Shown here: piece after piece, positions 6,764 through 18,205 of the stretch
How the letters are laid out: the number at the start of each line of letters is the position of its first letter
Numbering within the stretch: the first letter of the stretch is position 1
Source: Novosphingobium aquimarinum
Lineage (GTDB): Bacteria > Pseudomonadota > Alphaproteobacteria > Sphingomonadales > Sphingomonadaceae
Direction: 5' to 3'
NCBI RefSeq assembly: GCF_009746585.1
Contig: NZ_WRPO01000003.1
Location: 1 to 64,000, forward strand
Length of the DNA stretch: 64,000 nucleotides
Translations under genes and position numbers: made by a program
The notes under the pieces: model-generated
Databases searched by the model: none
Told to the model about the DNA's origin: nothing
What the model saw: only the letters and a program-made list of their open reading frames with translations

Positions 6764-7098
6764 ACGGTGTCCAGGGCGAGAATAATAGAACCCGCGATCG
6801 TCAGCTTTCGGTTTACGAGCAGGTTTACCACCCCTTTCTCTTGGGAAGCGCGAGCTACGAAACGGCGTCGATTTTGCTCTGGTAAACCTGGCCCATAGAG
6901 ATTTGCCACAATCTGACTTGAAAGCCTCAGAAAACTGCCAACCTACGCGCAGACTGGTCACCCTGTTGCCGCAATCCGCGAGCGCAAAACTCTATGGGCC
7001 GCTCCACCGCTCCACCAGGCGCAAAAATACCCGGCAAGACCTCTTGTGTTGCAAAAATACAACACCATATCGCACTGGTCAGGAGGACATACCAAGCC
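6764..7098. other. Intergenic DNA between the accessory region and clpB, with two inverted repeats
   Basis: No gene is supported here. Two inverted repeats are visible: 11 bp at 6820-6830 and 6880-6890 (CAGGTTTACCA and its complement), and 17 bp with one mismatch at 6890-6906 and 6984-7000 (GGCCCATAGAG...). They abut each other at 6890. This is also where the right boundary of the accessory DNA must lie. A possible heat-shock promoter for clpB is at 7043-7070. Confidence 0.6.
7043..7070 (+). promoter_or_regulatory. Possible sigma-32 promoter of clpB
   Basis: CTTG at 7043-7046 and CCATATC from 7065 are spaced by 18 bases and fit the loose alphaproteobacterial RpoH pattern (CTTG, about 17, CYTATNT). 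The site is about 30 bases ahead of the clpB start, and AGGAGG lies at 7081-7086. clpB is a classical heat-shock gene and an rpoH gene is present in this window. The match is imperfect. Confidence 0.4.
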
Positions 7099-9678
<2,580 letters not shown>

Positions 9679-9709
9679 TGGGCCTCCTCCTGATCGGCCC
9701 TTGAACGGA

Positions 9710-9743
9710 ACGGGCGGCGCCTCGCATGAGGGCCGCCCGTTTT
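9710..9743 (+). terminator. Rho-independent terminator after clpB
   Basis: The stem ACGGGCGGC (9710-9718) pairs with GCCGCCCGT (9732-9740) and is followed by a short T run. It begins 31 bases after the clpB stop. Confidence 0.75.
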
Positions 9744-9769
9744 GGCGTGTGGTGGTCGCGAGCGCTGCG

Positions 9770-9908
9770 CCTGCCCTTCGACAAGCTCAGGGCGAGCGGG
9801 GGTGAGTTGGACATCGCACCGCCCTATCCCCCAACATGCACGCACATCCGCTCATCCTAAGCCTGTCGAAGGATCGGGCACGACACCCGCCCCTCGACAA
9901 GTCAGGAT
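9770..9908. repeat. Cluster of short sphingomonad-type palindromic repeats
   Basis: Three partial copies of the 'CTGAGCTTGTCGAAGGG' repeat family lie between the convergent clpB and TonB receptor genes: the complement at about 9770-9798 (CCCTTCGACAAGCTCAGGG), one at 9859-9875 (AAGCCTGTCGAAGGATC) and one at 9890-9908. A related sequence is embedded in valS at 24988-25016. Confidence 0.6.
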
Positions 9909-9925
9909 AGCAAGAAGCCTCGGCC

Positions 9926-12900
9926 TTAAAGGCCCAGCCCGGCCAGGTTCAGCTTCACGCCCGCGTAGAACGTGCGTCCCACCACGTCGTAGATGCCGCT
10001 GCCCGCGCCGGTGCCGGTGAGGCCCTGCGGGGGCAGGCGGTTGCCGATGTTGTCGACGCCGAGGTAGAAATCGAAGTCCTCGTTGGCCGAATAGGCGACG
10101 CGGATGTCGTGGTAGAACACGTCGGTGTAGTACCGGTCTTCCGCATAGTCGGCGTTTTCGGGCGGACGGCCCTGCTTGGAGAACAGATCCTCGTACTCGT
10201 TGATCACCGCCTTGCCGATGTAGCGCATCTGGTAGCCGATGCTGAACTTTCCGGTATCGAAGCCGAGGTTGAGGTTCACCGCGTCCTCGGGATAGTTCAG
10301 CTCGAGCAGCAGCTGGTTGGCGCGGCCCGGATCAGTGGGATCGAGGAACTCGTCGTTCTGCAGCATGTGCGTGTAGGCGACGCGCGCCGACAGGGTCCCG
10401 CCCAGCGAATCGAAGCGATGCGCGTATTGCGCGTTGGCATCGATGCCGCGCACCTTGAGCTTGGCGTAGTTGAGCAGCGAAGCGGTCAGGCTGCCCTCGA
10501 TGATGCGCCCGGTGATCTCGCCTTGCGGCCCGGTGCCCGCGCCTTGCCGTTCGAACAAGTCGCAGAACTGGTTGTCGAGATCGGAAGCGTCGTAGCAGGC
10601 GTCGATGATCTGCTGCGCGCTGGGCGTGGTGATCACGTCGTCGACGGTGATGTCGAAGTAATCGACCGAGAGCGAGAGGCCCGGAACGAACCGCGGCTGC
10701 AACAGCGCGCCCGCGGTGAACGAATCCGAGGTCTCCTCGCGCAGTTCGGGGTTGCCGCCCGACTGATACTGCAGCGAGGCGGTGTAGATGTAGTTGTAGC
10801 CTTCCGGCACGCCGTCCGCGCGGCAATTGGCGACGCGGTTCGCCGAACCTTCCGCCAGGAAGATCTCCGAGCACGGATCATTGAAGTTGCTCTCGAAGTT
10901 GGCACCCAGCGGCGTGTAGAGATCCGCGAGGTTCGGGGCCCGCACCGCACGCGAATAGTTGGCGCGCAGCGTCAGGTCCGGGATCGGCGCGTACATGCCG
11001 CTCGCGTTCCAGGCGGTGACGGTGCCGGTCGAACCCTTGTAGTCGGCGACGCGGCCCGCAAGGTTGACCGTCAGCTCGTGCGCCAGCGGCACATCGGCGA
11101 GGATCGGTAGACGGACTTCGCCGAACAGCTCCTTCACTTCGAACGACGGCGGATCGAAGGTCGGGATGGCGTTGTAGAACGTCTGCCCCGCCTGGACGAG
11201 CGCGTCCTGCTCGTAGCGCGCGGTCTCGCGCCGGTACTCGATGCCGACAACGAGGCCGATGGGTCCGCCCGGCAGTTCGAAGAAGCCGGAGGTGTCACCC
11301 GATAGGAAGGCGTTGCCGACGAGCTGGGTGATCTTGCCGCGCGAGATCGTGTCCTGCACGACGTAGTTGCGCGCCGCCTCGCTGAGCGTGCCGACACCGA
11401 AGTAGTTACCCGGGACGCAAGCCGCGACGTCGGCGGCGAGCGCTGCAGCGGCGAAGTCCGGATCGGCGGCGAAGGGGTTGGGGAACGCCGCCGAGGGATC
11501 GATCTGCGAACGGCACACGATGTTGCCGGTGGCGGGATCGGTCACCGCGTCAGCCGAGAGCAGGTAGCGCTGGTAATTGACGTTACCGAGAACGCGCGTC
11601 GCTTCCTTGAACTCGCCGTAATTGACCGAGGCCTCGTAGGACCAGGCGCTGGACAGATCGCCCCGCGCGCCGGCGACGATGCGATAGGTCTCGCGCTTGG
11701 CATCCTCCTGACGATTGCCGAGATCGGTGACCGAGCGGTACATCTCGAACGGGAAATCGACCGAGGGGTCGCTCACACCGTTGAGCTGGCGGATCAGCGC
11801 CTCCGCCTGCGGATTCAGATACGGATTGTCTGTGGTGAACGTCTCGATGCCGTAGGCCGGCACGAAGAACGGCCCCGAATTGTTGCTGAGCGAATCGGTG
11901 CGGACGTACTTCGCTTCGACGAAAGGCACGAACGCGGGCGAAACCTCGAAGTGGCCGACGAGGTTGGCGCTGAAGCGATCCAGCTTCGGGCGCAGGCCCG
12001 ATTGCTTGCCGCTGCGGAAGTTGTCGCCGTTGCCGCCAACGAACAGCGGAACGGGGAAGCTCAGATCATCGATCCGCTCGCCCGTCTGCTGGACGAGCGA
12101 GCCGTCGGGTTGGAAGAGGTAAGGCACGATCCCGAGATCCGGATCGAACCCGAACACAGTCCCGCCATCCGAATAGTAGCCATAACGCAAGTCGTTGCGG
12201 AACACCCGGTCGGGGATCCCGTCGCTGCCGTTGGGGGTGCCGACGGGATCGCTGTCGAGCTGAACATAAGCGCCAACTTCCCGCGAGAACTTGCGCGACG
12301 GCGCGTAGAAATCATCCGAATGCGCGTATTCGACATTCACCGCGACGTTGCCGCGGCCGTCCGCGAAGTTCGTTCCGGCCAGGCCGCTGACATAGTAGCT
12401 ATTGGCATCGCCGTACTTGCTGATGCCGTTCTGCGCGCGGACCTGGACGCCTTCGTAATCGTCCTTGAGCACAAAGTTGACGACGCCCGCGATCGCGTCC
12501 GAACCGTAGACGGCCGAGCTGCCGCCGGTGACGACGTCGACTCGTTCGATGAGATCGGTCGGGATGGTGTTGACGTCGACCGAGCTCGAGTTGAGCAGGA
12601 CGTCGGAGCCCACATGGCGCCGGCCGTTGACCAGCACCAGCGTGCGCACCGTGCCGAGGCCGCGCAGATCGAGCAGGTTGAGGCCGCCGGTGCCGAGGTT
12701 GCGCGTGGAATTCTGCTGCGAATAGGTCGAACGCAGCGAAGGCAGCTCGTTGAGCACGTCGCCGACCGAGATCTGGCCGGTCTGGAAGAACTCCTCGCCC
12801 GAAACGCTGGTCACGGGGACCGGCGAATCGACGTTGGGAACGCGCAGACGCGTGCCGGTGACGATAATCGCCTCGCTCGCCCCTGTATCGACCGAATCGT

Positions 12901-13000
12901 CGGAAATGGTTTGCGCAAAGGCGCCGGAGGGCATCAGCAACGCAGCCAATGCGACACTGCTCGAACCGCGCAGAGCGGCTCCAACCCACGAATTTTTCAT
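9926..13000 (-). CDS. TonB-dependent outer-membrane receptor
   Basis: A 1024-residue outer-membrane receptor that takes up a large ligand using TonB energy. A signal peptide is visible ('[18 protein letters not shown]'), then a TonB-box-like '[14 protein letters not shown]', a plug domain ('[20 protein letters not shown]', '[20 protein letters not shown]') and a long beta-barrel. The C-terminus '[15 protein letters not shown]' is a little longer than the usual barrel end that stops at Phe. ATG at 13000 (MKNSW) gives the best signal peptide and has GGGAACAG upstream. The ligand is unknown; no transport or catabolic gene is adjacent. Confidence 0.93.
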   Translation of the reverse strand: MKNSWVGAALRGSSSVALAALLMPSGAFAQTISDDSVDTGASEAIIVTGTRLRVPNVDSPVPVTSVSGEEFFQTGQISVGDVLNELPSLRSTYSQQNSTRNLGTGGLNLLDLRGLGTVRTLVLVNGRRHVGSDVLLNSSSVDVNTIPTDLIERVDVVTGGSSAVYGSDAIAGVVNFVLKDDYEGVQVRAQNGISKYGDANSYYVSGLAGTNFADGRGNVAVNVEYAHSDDFYAPSRKFSREVGAYVQLDSDPVGTPNGSDGIPDRVFRNDLRYGYYSDGGTVFGFDPDLGIVPYLFQPDGSLVQQTGERIDDLSFPVPLFVGGNGDNFRSGKQSGLRPKLDRFSANLVGHFEVSPAFVPFVEAKYVRTDSLSNNSGPFFVPAYGIETFTTDNPYLNPQAEALIRQLNGVSDPSVDFPFEMYRSVTDLGNRQEDAKRETYRIVAGARGDLSSAWSYEASVNYGEFKEATRVLGNVNYQRYLLSADAVTDPATGNIVCRSQIDPSAAFPNPFAADPDFAAAALAADVAACVPGNYFGVGTLSEAARNYVVQDTISRGKITQLVGNAFLSGDTSGFFELPGGPIGLVVGIEYRRETARYEQDALVQAGQTFYNAIPTFDPPSFEVKELFGEVRLPILADVPLAHELTVNLAGRVADYKGSTGTVTAWNASGMYAPIPDLTLRANYSRAVRAPNLADLYTPLGANFESNFNDPCSEIFLAEGSANRVANCRADGVPEGYNYIYTASLQYQSGGNPELREETSDSFTAGALLQPRFVPGLSLSVDYFDITVDDVITTPSAQQIIDACYDASDLDNQFCDLFERQGAGTGPQGEITGRIIEGSLTASLLNYAKLKVRGIDANAQYAHRFDSLGGTLSARVAYTHMLQNDEFLDPTDPGRANQLLLELNYPEDAVNLNLGFDTGKFSIGYQMRYIGKAVINEYEDLFSKQGRPPENADYAEDRYYTDVFYHDIRVAYSANEDFDFYLGVDNIGNRLPPQGLTGTGAGSGIYDVVGRTFYAGVKLNLAGLGL

Positions 13001-13491
13001 GTCTGTTCCCTGTTTAAAATAGTGACAGTTCGAACGACCCACCCAAGGGTCCGCTCGATTTTTTCTGCCCCACGAGAACGTGCCAGGTTCCCCACCTTAA
13101 GATCAGGTGAACGCCACAGTTGCGCCCGGGATGGTTATCAAATCAATAACGAACAGCTACGGCCAACACACTTTCCAAGAAGTGTGGCGCGGCGGTCACA
13201 AAGCTGCGGCGAGGTCCCGTTTCGGGGTGCGCGCGCGTGGCTTGAATCACCCTGCTACCGCGCCGGTCGCTACCACGCGGTCGCTTTGACGATCGTTCGG
13301 ACGCAAGCTGTCGCTGCCAGTCGCTCCGCCACCATCGGCGTCACCCCGGACTTGATCCGGGGTCCCGCTGGCAGTGCGCGAGGAGAGCTGGACCCCGGAT
13401 CAAGTCCGGGGTGACGAGAGTAAAATTCGACCACGCAGGCGGTAGTCCGGCGTGGATCCGGGAGTGCCGGGTATCGTCCGGCCCGCGCCTT
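13001..13491. other. Intergenic DNA upstream of the TonB receptor, with a dyad and repeats
   Basis: No gene is supported. Besides the inverted repeat at 13340-13415, there is a dyad CACACTT-6-AAGTGTG at 13167-13186, about 170 bases upstream of the receptor start, which could be a regulator site. The remainder shows no clear structure. Confidence 0.5.
13340..13415. repeat. Inverted repeat, 26-bp arms, sphingomonad palindrome family
   Basis: The arms at 13340-13365 and 13390-13415 are perfect complements with a 24-base loop, built on 'CCCCGGACTTGATCCGGGG'. The same core occurs at 28224-28250. It lies between the divergently oriented ends of the TonB receptor promoter region and the FKBP gene and is probably a dispersed non-coding repeat. 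Confidence 0.85.
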
Positions 13492-14034
13492 TTACGGCTG
13501 CGGCACGCCGCCCGGGGCCGCGCCGGGGGCGCCGCCGGGCATGCCGCCGCCGCCCATCTGCATCTGCTGCAGCTGCTGCATGATGCGCTGCTGCTGCTCG
13601 ATCTCGGCGCGGCTCTTGAAGTCGAGCAGTTCGATCTCGAACGTCAGGTCGGTGTTGGCGGGGATCTCGCCCATCTGCTTGTCGCCATAGGCGAGCTCGG
13701 ACGGGATCACGACCTTGTACTTGCCGCCGCGCTGCATCTGCTCGACCGCCTTGGTGAAGCCCGGCACGACTTCGGACAGCGGGAACACGGCGCGCTCGCC
13801 CTGATCGAACACGGTCCCGTCAGGCAGCGTGCCCTTGTAGTTGAGCAGCGCGACATCGTCCGCGGTCGGCGATTCGCCGGTTCCCGCAGTCAGCACTTGC
13901 ACGTCGACCGAAGGCGGCAACGCGGCATAGGCGATCCCGCCCGCCGCCAGCGCGACGACGGCCACCGCGACCCACAACTTGGTGAGCGAGCCCTTGGCGA
14001 TCGGCTGAAGGGGAACGCGGGTGATCTCGGTCAT
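13492..14034 (-). CDS. FKBP-type peptidyl-prolyl isomerase, membrane-anchored
   Basis: A 180-residue prolyl isomerase. After a short cytosolic head there is one membrane segment ('LWVAVAVVALAAGGIAYAAL'), then an FKBP domain ('LLNYKGTLPDGTVFDQGE', 'VVPGFTKAVEQMQRGGKYKV', 'IPSELAYGD', 'LTFEIELLDF'). It ends in a Gln/Met- then Gly/Pro-rich tail. The domain therefore faces the periplasm, where it would help protein folding. ATG at 14034 is preferred, with AGGA about ten bases ahead; a TTG at 14043 is also possible. The C-terminal low-complexity tail is unusual in length. Confidence 0.88.
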   Translation of the reverse strand: MTEITRVPLQPIAKGSLTKLWVAVAVVALAAGGIAYAALPPSVDVQVLTAGTGESPTADDVALLNYKGTLPDGTVFDQGERAVFPLSEVVPGFTKAVEQMQRGGKYKVVIPSELAYGDKQMGEIPANTDLTFEIELLDFKSRAEIEQQQRIMQQLQQMQMGGGGMPGGAPGAAPGGVPQP

Positions 14035-14199
14035 CGTCGGCAAGTCCTGTCAAAACGCGAAAGGGCGCGGGTTACGCCCGCGCTCTCTTGGCCGATTGCT
14101 CGGCGGGCATCAAGGTTCTTGGAAGAGTGGGGTGGGTTTGTTGAACGCTGGTTGGAGTCTTTAAGTTTGGTGCGCTCGTTACATCCGTGACGCGCTTGC

Positions 14200-14277
14200 G
14201 GCACCAGCCCACGCCCCCACCCGACCTCCCATCAGGATACACTCGTGGGAGGTCGGGTGGGGGCGTGGGCTGGTGCC
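14200..14277. repeat. Large hairpin, 32-bp perfect arms
   Basis: Arms at 14200-14231 and 14246-14277 are perfectly complementary around a 14-base loop. It lies between rpsU and the FKBP gene, both on the minus strand. The arms contain C5/G5 runs and no T tract follows, so simple termination is not obvious. Confidence 0.9.
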
Positions 14278-14359
14278 GCCAAGGTTCGCCCGGATGGGCG
14301 GACCGCACAAAACAAACTCGGGCTGGTGCCGCCAAGGTCCGGACGGATGTCCGGACCAT
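14267..14359. repeat. Two direct repeats, each followed by a small hairpin
   Basis: An identical 19-mer (GGGCTGGTGCCGCCAAGGT) occurs at 14267-14285 and 14320-14338. Each copy is followed at once by a short dyad: TCGCCCGGATGGGCGGA after the first and CCGGACGGATGTCCGGA after the second. The first copy shares its 5' bases with the 32-bp hairpin arm, so the three structures form one composite repeat between rpsU and the FKBP gene. No gene is supported in 14035-14416. Confidence 0.75.
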
Positions 14360-14379
14360 ATCTCACTAAAGAGTCTCAA

Positions 14380-14407
14380 ACGGGCCCAGCCAAACCGGCG
14401 CGCCCGT
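14380..14407 (-). terminator. Possible terminator of rpsU
   Basis: ACGGGC at 14380-14385 and GCCCGT at 14402-14407 form a six-base stem just after the rpsU stop. Read on the minus strand it is followed by TTTGAGACTCTTT. The stem is short, so the call is tentative. Confidence 0.4.
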
Positions 14408-14416
14408 CAGCGATCC

Positions 14417-14623
14417 TTACCGCGAACCGTCGCGTTCGAGGCGCTTGCGCTCGAGCTTGCGGGCGCGGCGCACGGCGGCGGCCTTTTCGCGAGCGCGCTT
14501 CTCGGAGGGCTTCTCGTAGTGGCGACGCAGCTTCATTTCGCGATAAACGCCTTCACGCTGCAGCTTCTTCTTGAGCGCGCGGAGGGCCTGATCGACATTG
14601 TTATCGCGAACCATGATCTGCAT
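14417..14623 (-). CDS. rpsU: 30S ribosomal protein bS21
   Basis: A 68-residue basic ribosomal protein of the small subunit. It shows the family features '[19 protein letters not shown]', '[19 protein letters not shown]' and an Arg/Lys-rich end. ATG at 14623 (MQIMVRDNN) is the normal family start; a much longer open frame upstream is not homologous. It is transcribed alone, opposite to crcB. Confidence 0.96.
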   Translation of the reverse strand: MQIMVRDNNVDQALRALKKKLQREGVYREMKLRRHYEKPSEKRAREKAAAVRRARKLERKRLERDGSR

Positions 14624-14940
14624 AAAACGAAACACCTCGTAAAACGTGTGCGGCAGAGCCCCGCATGCCGGCGGGGTTAACCTTCGATAGAAAACAAAAG
14701 CGCGCCGAATCCGAACCGGATCGGCCACATCGGGCGGCCCGGTACCAGTATGATCGCGCGAAGACAAGCGCGAATAGGCGATACGCAGCGCGCAGCCGTG
14801 ACCACCTACATAGGCGTTTGCGCGGTTTTTGCAACGTCGAACCCCAGGATCGAACCGCGCCGGCCACATTGCCGACACCCGCAAAACCCCCGCCCTGCCC
14901 CCTGGCCGCCGCGCGTTTGGAAAACGCCGCGTTCACCGCT

Positions 14941-15360
14941 ATGGGCCGGATCATGCCGCAGCCCTCCTTTCTTGCCGCCTCGCTGTTCGTCGCCGTCGGC
15001 GGCGGGATCGGCGCGTGGCTGCGCTTCATGGTCGGGCGCTTGTGGGTCACGGCGCTGGGCCCGCTTCGCGCCGGCGCCTTTCCCTACGGCACGCTGACCG
15101 TGAACGTGCTCGGCAGCGTCGCGATGGGGCTGCTGGTGGGCTGGCTCGCGCGGTTCGGCAGCCACGGCGAAGGCACGCGGCAGTTGCTGGCGATCGGCTT
15201 GCTGGGCGGTTTCACCACATTCTCCTCGTTCAGTCTCGACGTCGTCGGCCTGATCGAGCGCGGCGCCGCGGGCACGGCCGCCTTCTACGTCGCGGTATCG
15301 CTGGTCGCCGGGTTCGCCGGCCTCTGGCTCGGCCTAGTCACCATGAGGATCGGCGCATGA
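14941..15360 (+). CDS. crcB: Fluoride exporter CrcB/Fluc
   Basis: A 139-residue inner-membrane protein with four helices that forms dual-topology dimers and exports fluoride. Family signatures are 'VAVGGGIGAWLRFMVGRL', 'GTLTVNVLGSVAMGLLVG' and 'GLLGGFTTFSSFSLDVVGL'. The start is 14941 (MGRIMPQPS), or possibly 14953. Its TGA overlaps the next gene's ATG (15357-15360), so it is coupled to the pseudouridine synthase. No crcB-type fluoride riboswitch was recognised upstream. Confidence 0.93.
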   Translation: MGRIMPQPSFLAASLFVAVGGGIGAWLRFMVGRLWVTALGPLRAGAFPYGTLTVNVLGSVAMGLLVGWLARFGSHGEGTRQLLAIGLLGGFTTFSSFSLDVVGLIERGAAGTAAFYVAVSLVAGFAGLWLGLVTMRIGA

Positions 15361-16613
15361 ACTTACCCCGCCATGGCGACGACACGCAGGTCCGCCAATT
15401 CACCATCGATGCCGACGACGACGGCGTGCGGCTCGACCGCTGGTTCAAGCGGCACTTGCCGCAAGTCGGCTTCGCGATCGTCTCGCGCTGGGCGCGCACC
15501 GGCCAGATCCGGGTCGACGGCAAGCGCGCCGACGTCGCCGATCGGCTGGCCGCCGGGCAAGTCCTGCGCGTGCCGCCGGGCGGCGAGGCGAAGCCGGGCG
15601 GCAAGGGCCCGCGTCCGCGCCGTGAACTGACCGAAGAGGAACTCGCGCTCGCCGACGAGATCGTGCTGACGCAGGATCGCGCGGCGATCGTGATCAACAA
15701 GCCGCCGGGACTCGCGACGCAAGGCGGCAGCGGCACCACACGCCACGTCGATGGCCTGCTCGACGCCTACAACCTGGACGGCCCCCGCCCCCGCCTCGTC
15801 CACCGGCTCGACAAGGATACCTCGGGCGTACTGCTGGTTGCCCGCACGCCGGGGAGCGCCGCGTACTTTTCCAAGCGCTTCTCGGGCCGCTCGGCGCGCA
15901 AGATCTACTGGGCGCTGGTGGTCGGCGTGCCCGACGTGGCCGACGGCCTGATCGAACTGCCGCTCGCCAAGCAGCCCGGCACCGGCGGCGAAAAGATGTA
16001 CGTCGACGAGAAAGGCGGCCAGACCGCGCGGACGCGCTATCGCATCGTCGACCGCGCCGGCAACAGCGCCGCCTGGGTCGAGCTGCACCCGCTCACCGGC
16101 CGCACGCACCAGCTGCGGGTGCACATGGCAGCCATCGGCCACCCGATCGTGGGCGACGGCAAGTACGGCGGGCAAGCCGCGTTCCTCACCGGCTCGATCA
16201 GCCGCAAGATGCACCTCCATGCGCGCCGTCTGGTGATCGAACACCCCGACGGCGCGCCGCTCGACGTGACCGCGCCACTCCCCGAACATTTCGCCGCGAG
16301 CATGCAGCAGCTCGGTTTCGATGAGGCCGATGGCGAGATCGTGGTCGAGATGGACGCGCCCGAACCTTCGCGCGAGGAAAAGAAGCGCGCCGCCAAAGCC
16401 TATTCGAAGGATCTGCGCAAGGAACGCCGCGGCGAACGTCGCACGCGCCGCCCGAGCGAGCAGAAGCGCGCGGCAGGGCCTCCCGGCAAGAAGGGTCCGA
16501 AAAGCGCGCCCCCCGGCGCTCCGAAGCGCGGCCCCGGCGCGCAGAAGCGTCCGGCCGCCCCTGGCACCCGTACGGGCGGCAAGCCCACGGGGCCGAAGCG
16601 GGGCAAGCGCTGA
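15357..16613 (+). CDS. RluA-family 23S rRNA pseudouridine synthase (RluC-like)
   Basis: A 418-residue enzyme that turns uridine into pseudouridine in 23S rRNA. It has an N-terminal S4-type RNA-binding domain ('VRLDRWFKRHLPQVGFAIVS') and a catalytic domain with the essential Asp in 'RLVHRLDKDTSGVLL' and the later motif 'ELHPLTGRTHQLRVHM'. After about residue 325 comes an unusual tail of roughly 90 residues rich in Lys, Arg, Pro and Gly. The start overlaps the crcB stop (ATGA). RluC (positions 955, 2504, 2580) is the likely relative, but target sites cannot be read from sequence. Confidence 0.88.
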   Translation: MNLPRHGDDTQVRQFTIDADDDGVRLDRWFKRHLPQVGFAIVSRWARTGQIRVDGKRADVADRLAAGQVLRVPPGGEAKPGGKGPRPRRELTEEELALADEIVLTQDRAAIVINKPPGLATQGGSGTTRHVDGLLDAYNLDGPRPRLVHRLDKDTSGVLLVARTPGSAAYFSKRFSGRSARKIYWALVVGVPDVADGLIELPLAKQPGTGGEKMYVDEKGGQTARTRYRIVDRAGNSAAWVELHPLTGRTHQLRVHMAAIGHPIVGDGKYGGQAAFLTGSISRKMHLHARRLVIEHPDGAPLDVTAPLPEHFAASMQQLGFDEADGEIVVEMDAPEPSREEKKRAAKAYSKDLRKERRGERRTRRPSEQKRAAGPPGKKGPKSAPPGAPKRGPGAQKRPAAPGTRTGGKPTGPKRGKR

Positions 16614-16644
16614 TGCAGCCTGGTCCGATGCGAGCCATCGCCGG

Positions 16645-17295
16645 ATGAAGCTTGCCGTGTTCGATTGCGACGGCACCCTGATCGATGGCCAGGCCTCGAT
16701 CTGCGACGCCATGGAGCTGGCCTTCGCCGGCGCAGGACTCGCGGCGCCGGCGCGCAACGACGTGCGGCGCGCGGTCGGGCTCTCGCTGCCGCAAGCGATC
16801 GCGCGGCTCGCGCCCGAGATCGACGAGGCGACGCGCGTGGCGCTAGTGGCAAGCTACAAGGATGCGTTTCGCGCGGCGCGCAGCGGCGGCACCTTGTCGC
16901 AGACGATGTTCCCCGGTTTGCGCGACGTTCTCGAGCAATTGAGCGCGGGCGGCTGGACGCTGGCGGTGGCCACCGGCATGTCCGACCGGGGCCTCGCGCA
17001 TTGCCTTGCCGCCAATGACATCGCGCACCACTTCGTCACGCTGCAGACCGCCGATCGCCACCCGTCGAAACCGAATCCGGAGATGCTGGAAACCGCGCTG
17101 TTCGAAGCCGGGGCGCAGCCGCGGGAGGCGGTGATGATCGGCGACACCGCCTACGACATGATTATGGCCCGTGATGCCGGCGTGCGCGCGATCGGGGTCG
17201 ACTGGGGCTATCACGAACCGGCCGAATTGACCGCCGCCGGGGCCGAATTCATCGCTGCCACCCCTGCGGCGCTGAGCGAGTATCTGTTGAAATGA
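16645..17295 (+). CDS. HAD-superfamily hydrolase (phosphoglycolate phosphatase-like)
   Basis: A 216-residue cytosolic phosphatase of HAD subfamily IA. The nucleophile motif is 'VFDCDGTLIDGQ' at residues 4-15. The Thr/Ser motif ('VATGMSD'), a Lys in 'HPSKPNPEM' and the acid motif 'MIGDTAYDMIMA' follow. The cap domain is of the helical PGP type. The substrate is unknown. ATG at 16645 begins the family homology. Its stop overlaps the next gene (ATGA), making a tight run with the small membrane protein and ATP12. Confidence 0.88.
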   Translation: MKLAVFDCDGTLIDGQASICDAMELAFAGAGLAAPARNDVRRAVGLSLPQAIARLAPEIDEATRVALVASYKDAFRAARSGGTLSQTMFPGLRDVLEQLSAGGWTLAVATGMSDRGLAHCLAANDIAHHFVTLQTADRHPSKPNPEMLETALFEAGAQPREAVMIGDTAYDMIMARDAGVRAIGVDWGYHEPAELTAAGAEFIAATPAALSEYLLK

Positions 17296-17498
17296 GCGCG
17301 GATCCTGCCCGCAACCGCTTCTTCATCATCCAAGCCGTGCGCTTTGCCGGCGTCGCGCAAGTGATCCTCGGCATGGTGATCGCCGCCGGCCGCTTGGGCC
17401 TACCCGAATGGGTCGGCTGGGTGCTGATCGCGAACGGCGCGCTCGATGCCTTCGTCATCCCGCAAGTTCTCGCGCGGCGCTGGCGGACTCCGAAATGA
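17292..17498 (+). CDS. Small two-helix membrane protein
   Basis: A 68-residue protein with two hydrophobic segments ('AVRFAGVAQVILGMVIAAG' and 'WVGWVLIANGALDAFVIPQV') and a basic tail. No named family is recognised. It overlaps the HAD gene by ATGA at its start and the ATP12 gene by ATGA at its end, which strongly supports translation and points to a shared operon. Its function is unknown. Confidence 0.75.
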   Translation: MSADPARNRFFIIQAVRFAGVAQVILGMVIAAGRLGLPEWVGWVLIANGALDAFVIPQVLARRWRTPK

Positions 17499-18193
17499 AG
17501 CGATTCTGGAAAACCGCCGAAGCCGCGCGCGAAGGCGATCACTGGCGCGTCCTGCTCGACGGGCGCGGGGTAAAGACGGTCGGCGGCAGCCCGCAAGGAC
17601 TGCCCAGCCACGCGCTGGCCGAAGCCATGGCGGCCGAATGGGCGGGGCAAGGCGAGACGGTCGACGCCAGCGCCTTCGTGCTGCGCGATCTTGCCGATTT
17701 CGCGCTGGACGTCGTCGCGCCCGATCCCGCCAATGCCGCGCGCGAACTGCTGCCTTACGCCGAAACCGACACGCTGAGCTATCGCGGCGAACCCGACGAG
17801 CCGCTGTTCGCGCGTCAGGAAGCGGTGTGGGAGCCGCTGCTGGCAGGCGCCGAAGCGCGTTGGGGCGTACGCTTCCCGCGCGTCTCGGGCATCATCGCAA
17901 GCCCCCTGCCCGCCGAGACCCGCGCGAAGATGGCGGCGATCCTCGAAGCGCACGATCCCTTCACCATCGCCGCGCTGACGATGCTGGCGAGCCTTGCCGC
18001 CTCGCTGGTAATCGCGCTCGAAGCGATCGAGCCGGAGGCGGACATCGATGCCTTGTGGGATGCGGCCAATCTCGAGGAGGACTGGCAGGCCGAACTGTGG
18101 GGGCTCGATGCCGAAGCCGAGGCGCGGCGCACGACTCGCCTCGAGGCGTTCCGGCTCGCCGCACGCTTCGCCGCGCTCGCCCGGAGCCGCTGA
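17495..18193 (+). CDS. ATP12 family chaperone for F1-ATPase assembly
   Basis: A 232-residue protein of the ATP12 family, whose mitochondrial relative binds the F1 alpha subunit before assembly. Family-like segments include 'KTAEAAREGDHWRVLLDGRG', 'AAEWAGQGETVDASAFVLRD', 'YAETDTLSYRGEPDEPLFAR' and 'TIAALTMLASLAASLVIALE'. The start at 17495 overlaps the preceding stop (ATGA). The gene is typical of alphaproteobacteria and sits away from the atp operon here. Confidence 0.88.
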   Translation: MKRFWKTAEAAREGDHWRVLLDGRGVKTVGGSPQGLPSHALAEAMAAEWAGQGETVDASAFVLRDLADFALDVVAPDPANAARELLPYAETDTLSYRGEPDEPLFARQEAVWEPLLAGAEARWGVRFPRVSGIIASPLPAETRAKMAAILEAHDPFTIAALTMLASLAASLVIALEAIEPEADIDALWDAANLEEDWQAELWGLDAEAEARRTTRLEAFRLAARFAALARSR

Positions 18194-18205
18194 GGCCCGG
18201 ATCGC

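Noticed and set aside
10109-13414. Plus-strand open frames up to 487 residues opposite the TonB receptor
   Set aside because: These are mirror frames of a clear receptor gene with signal peptide and barrel; no homology is seen in them.
13340-13415. Inverted repeat considered as a transposon end
   Set aside because: The same core occurs elsewhere as a stand-alone palindrome (28224-28250) with no transposase, so it is a dispersed repeat.
14884-14940. Fluoride riboswitch ahead of crcB
   Set aside because: The conserved crcB-motif sequence blocks were not found in the short leader.
15363-16757. A 464-residue minus-strand frame opposite the pseudouridine synthase
   Set aside because: It is antisense to a well-supported enzyme and its translation is low-complexity Ala/Arg.
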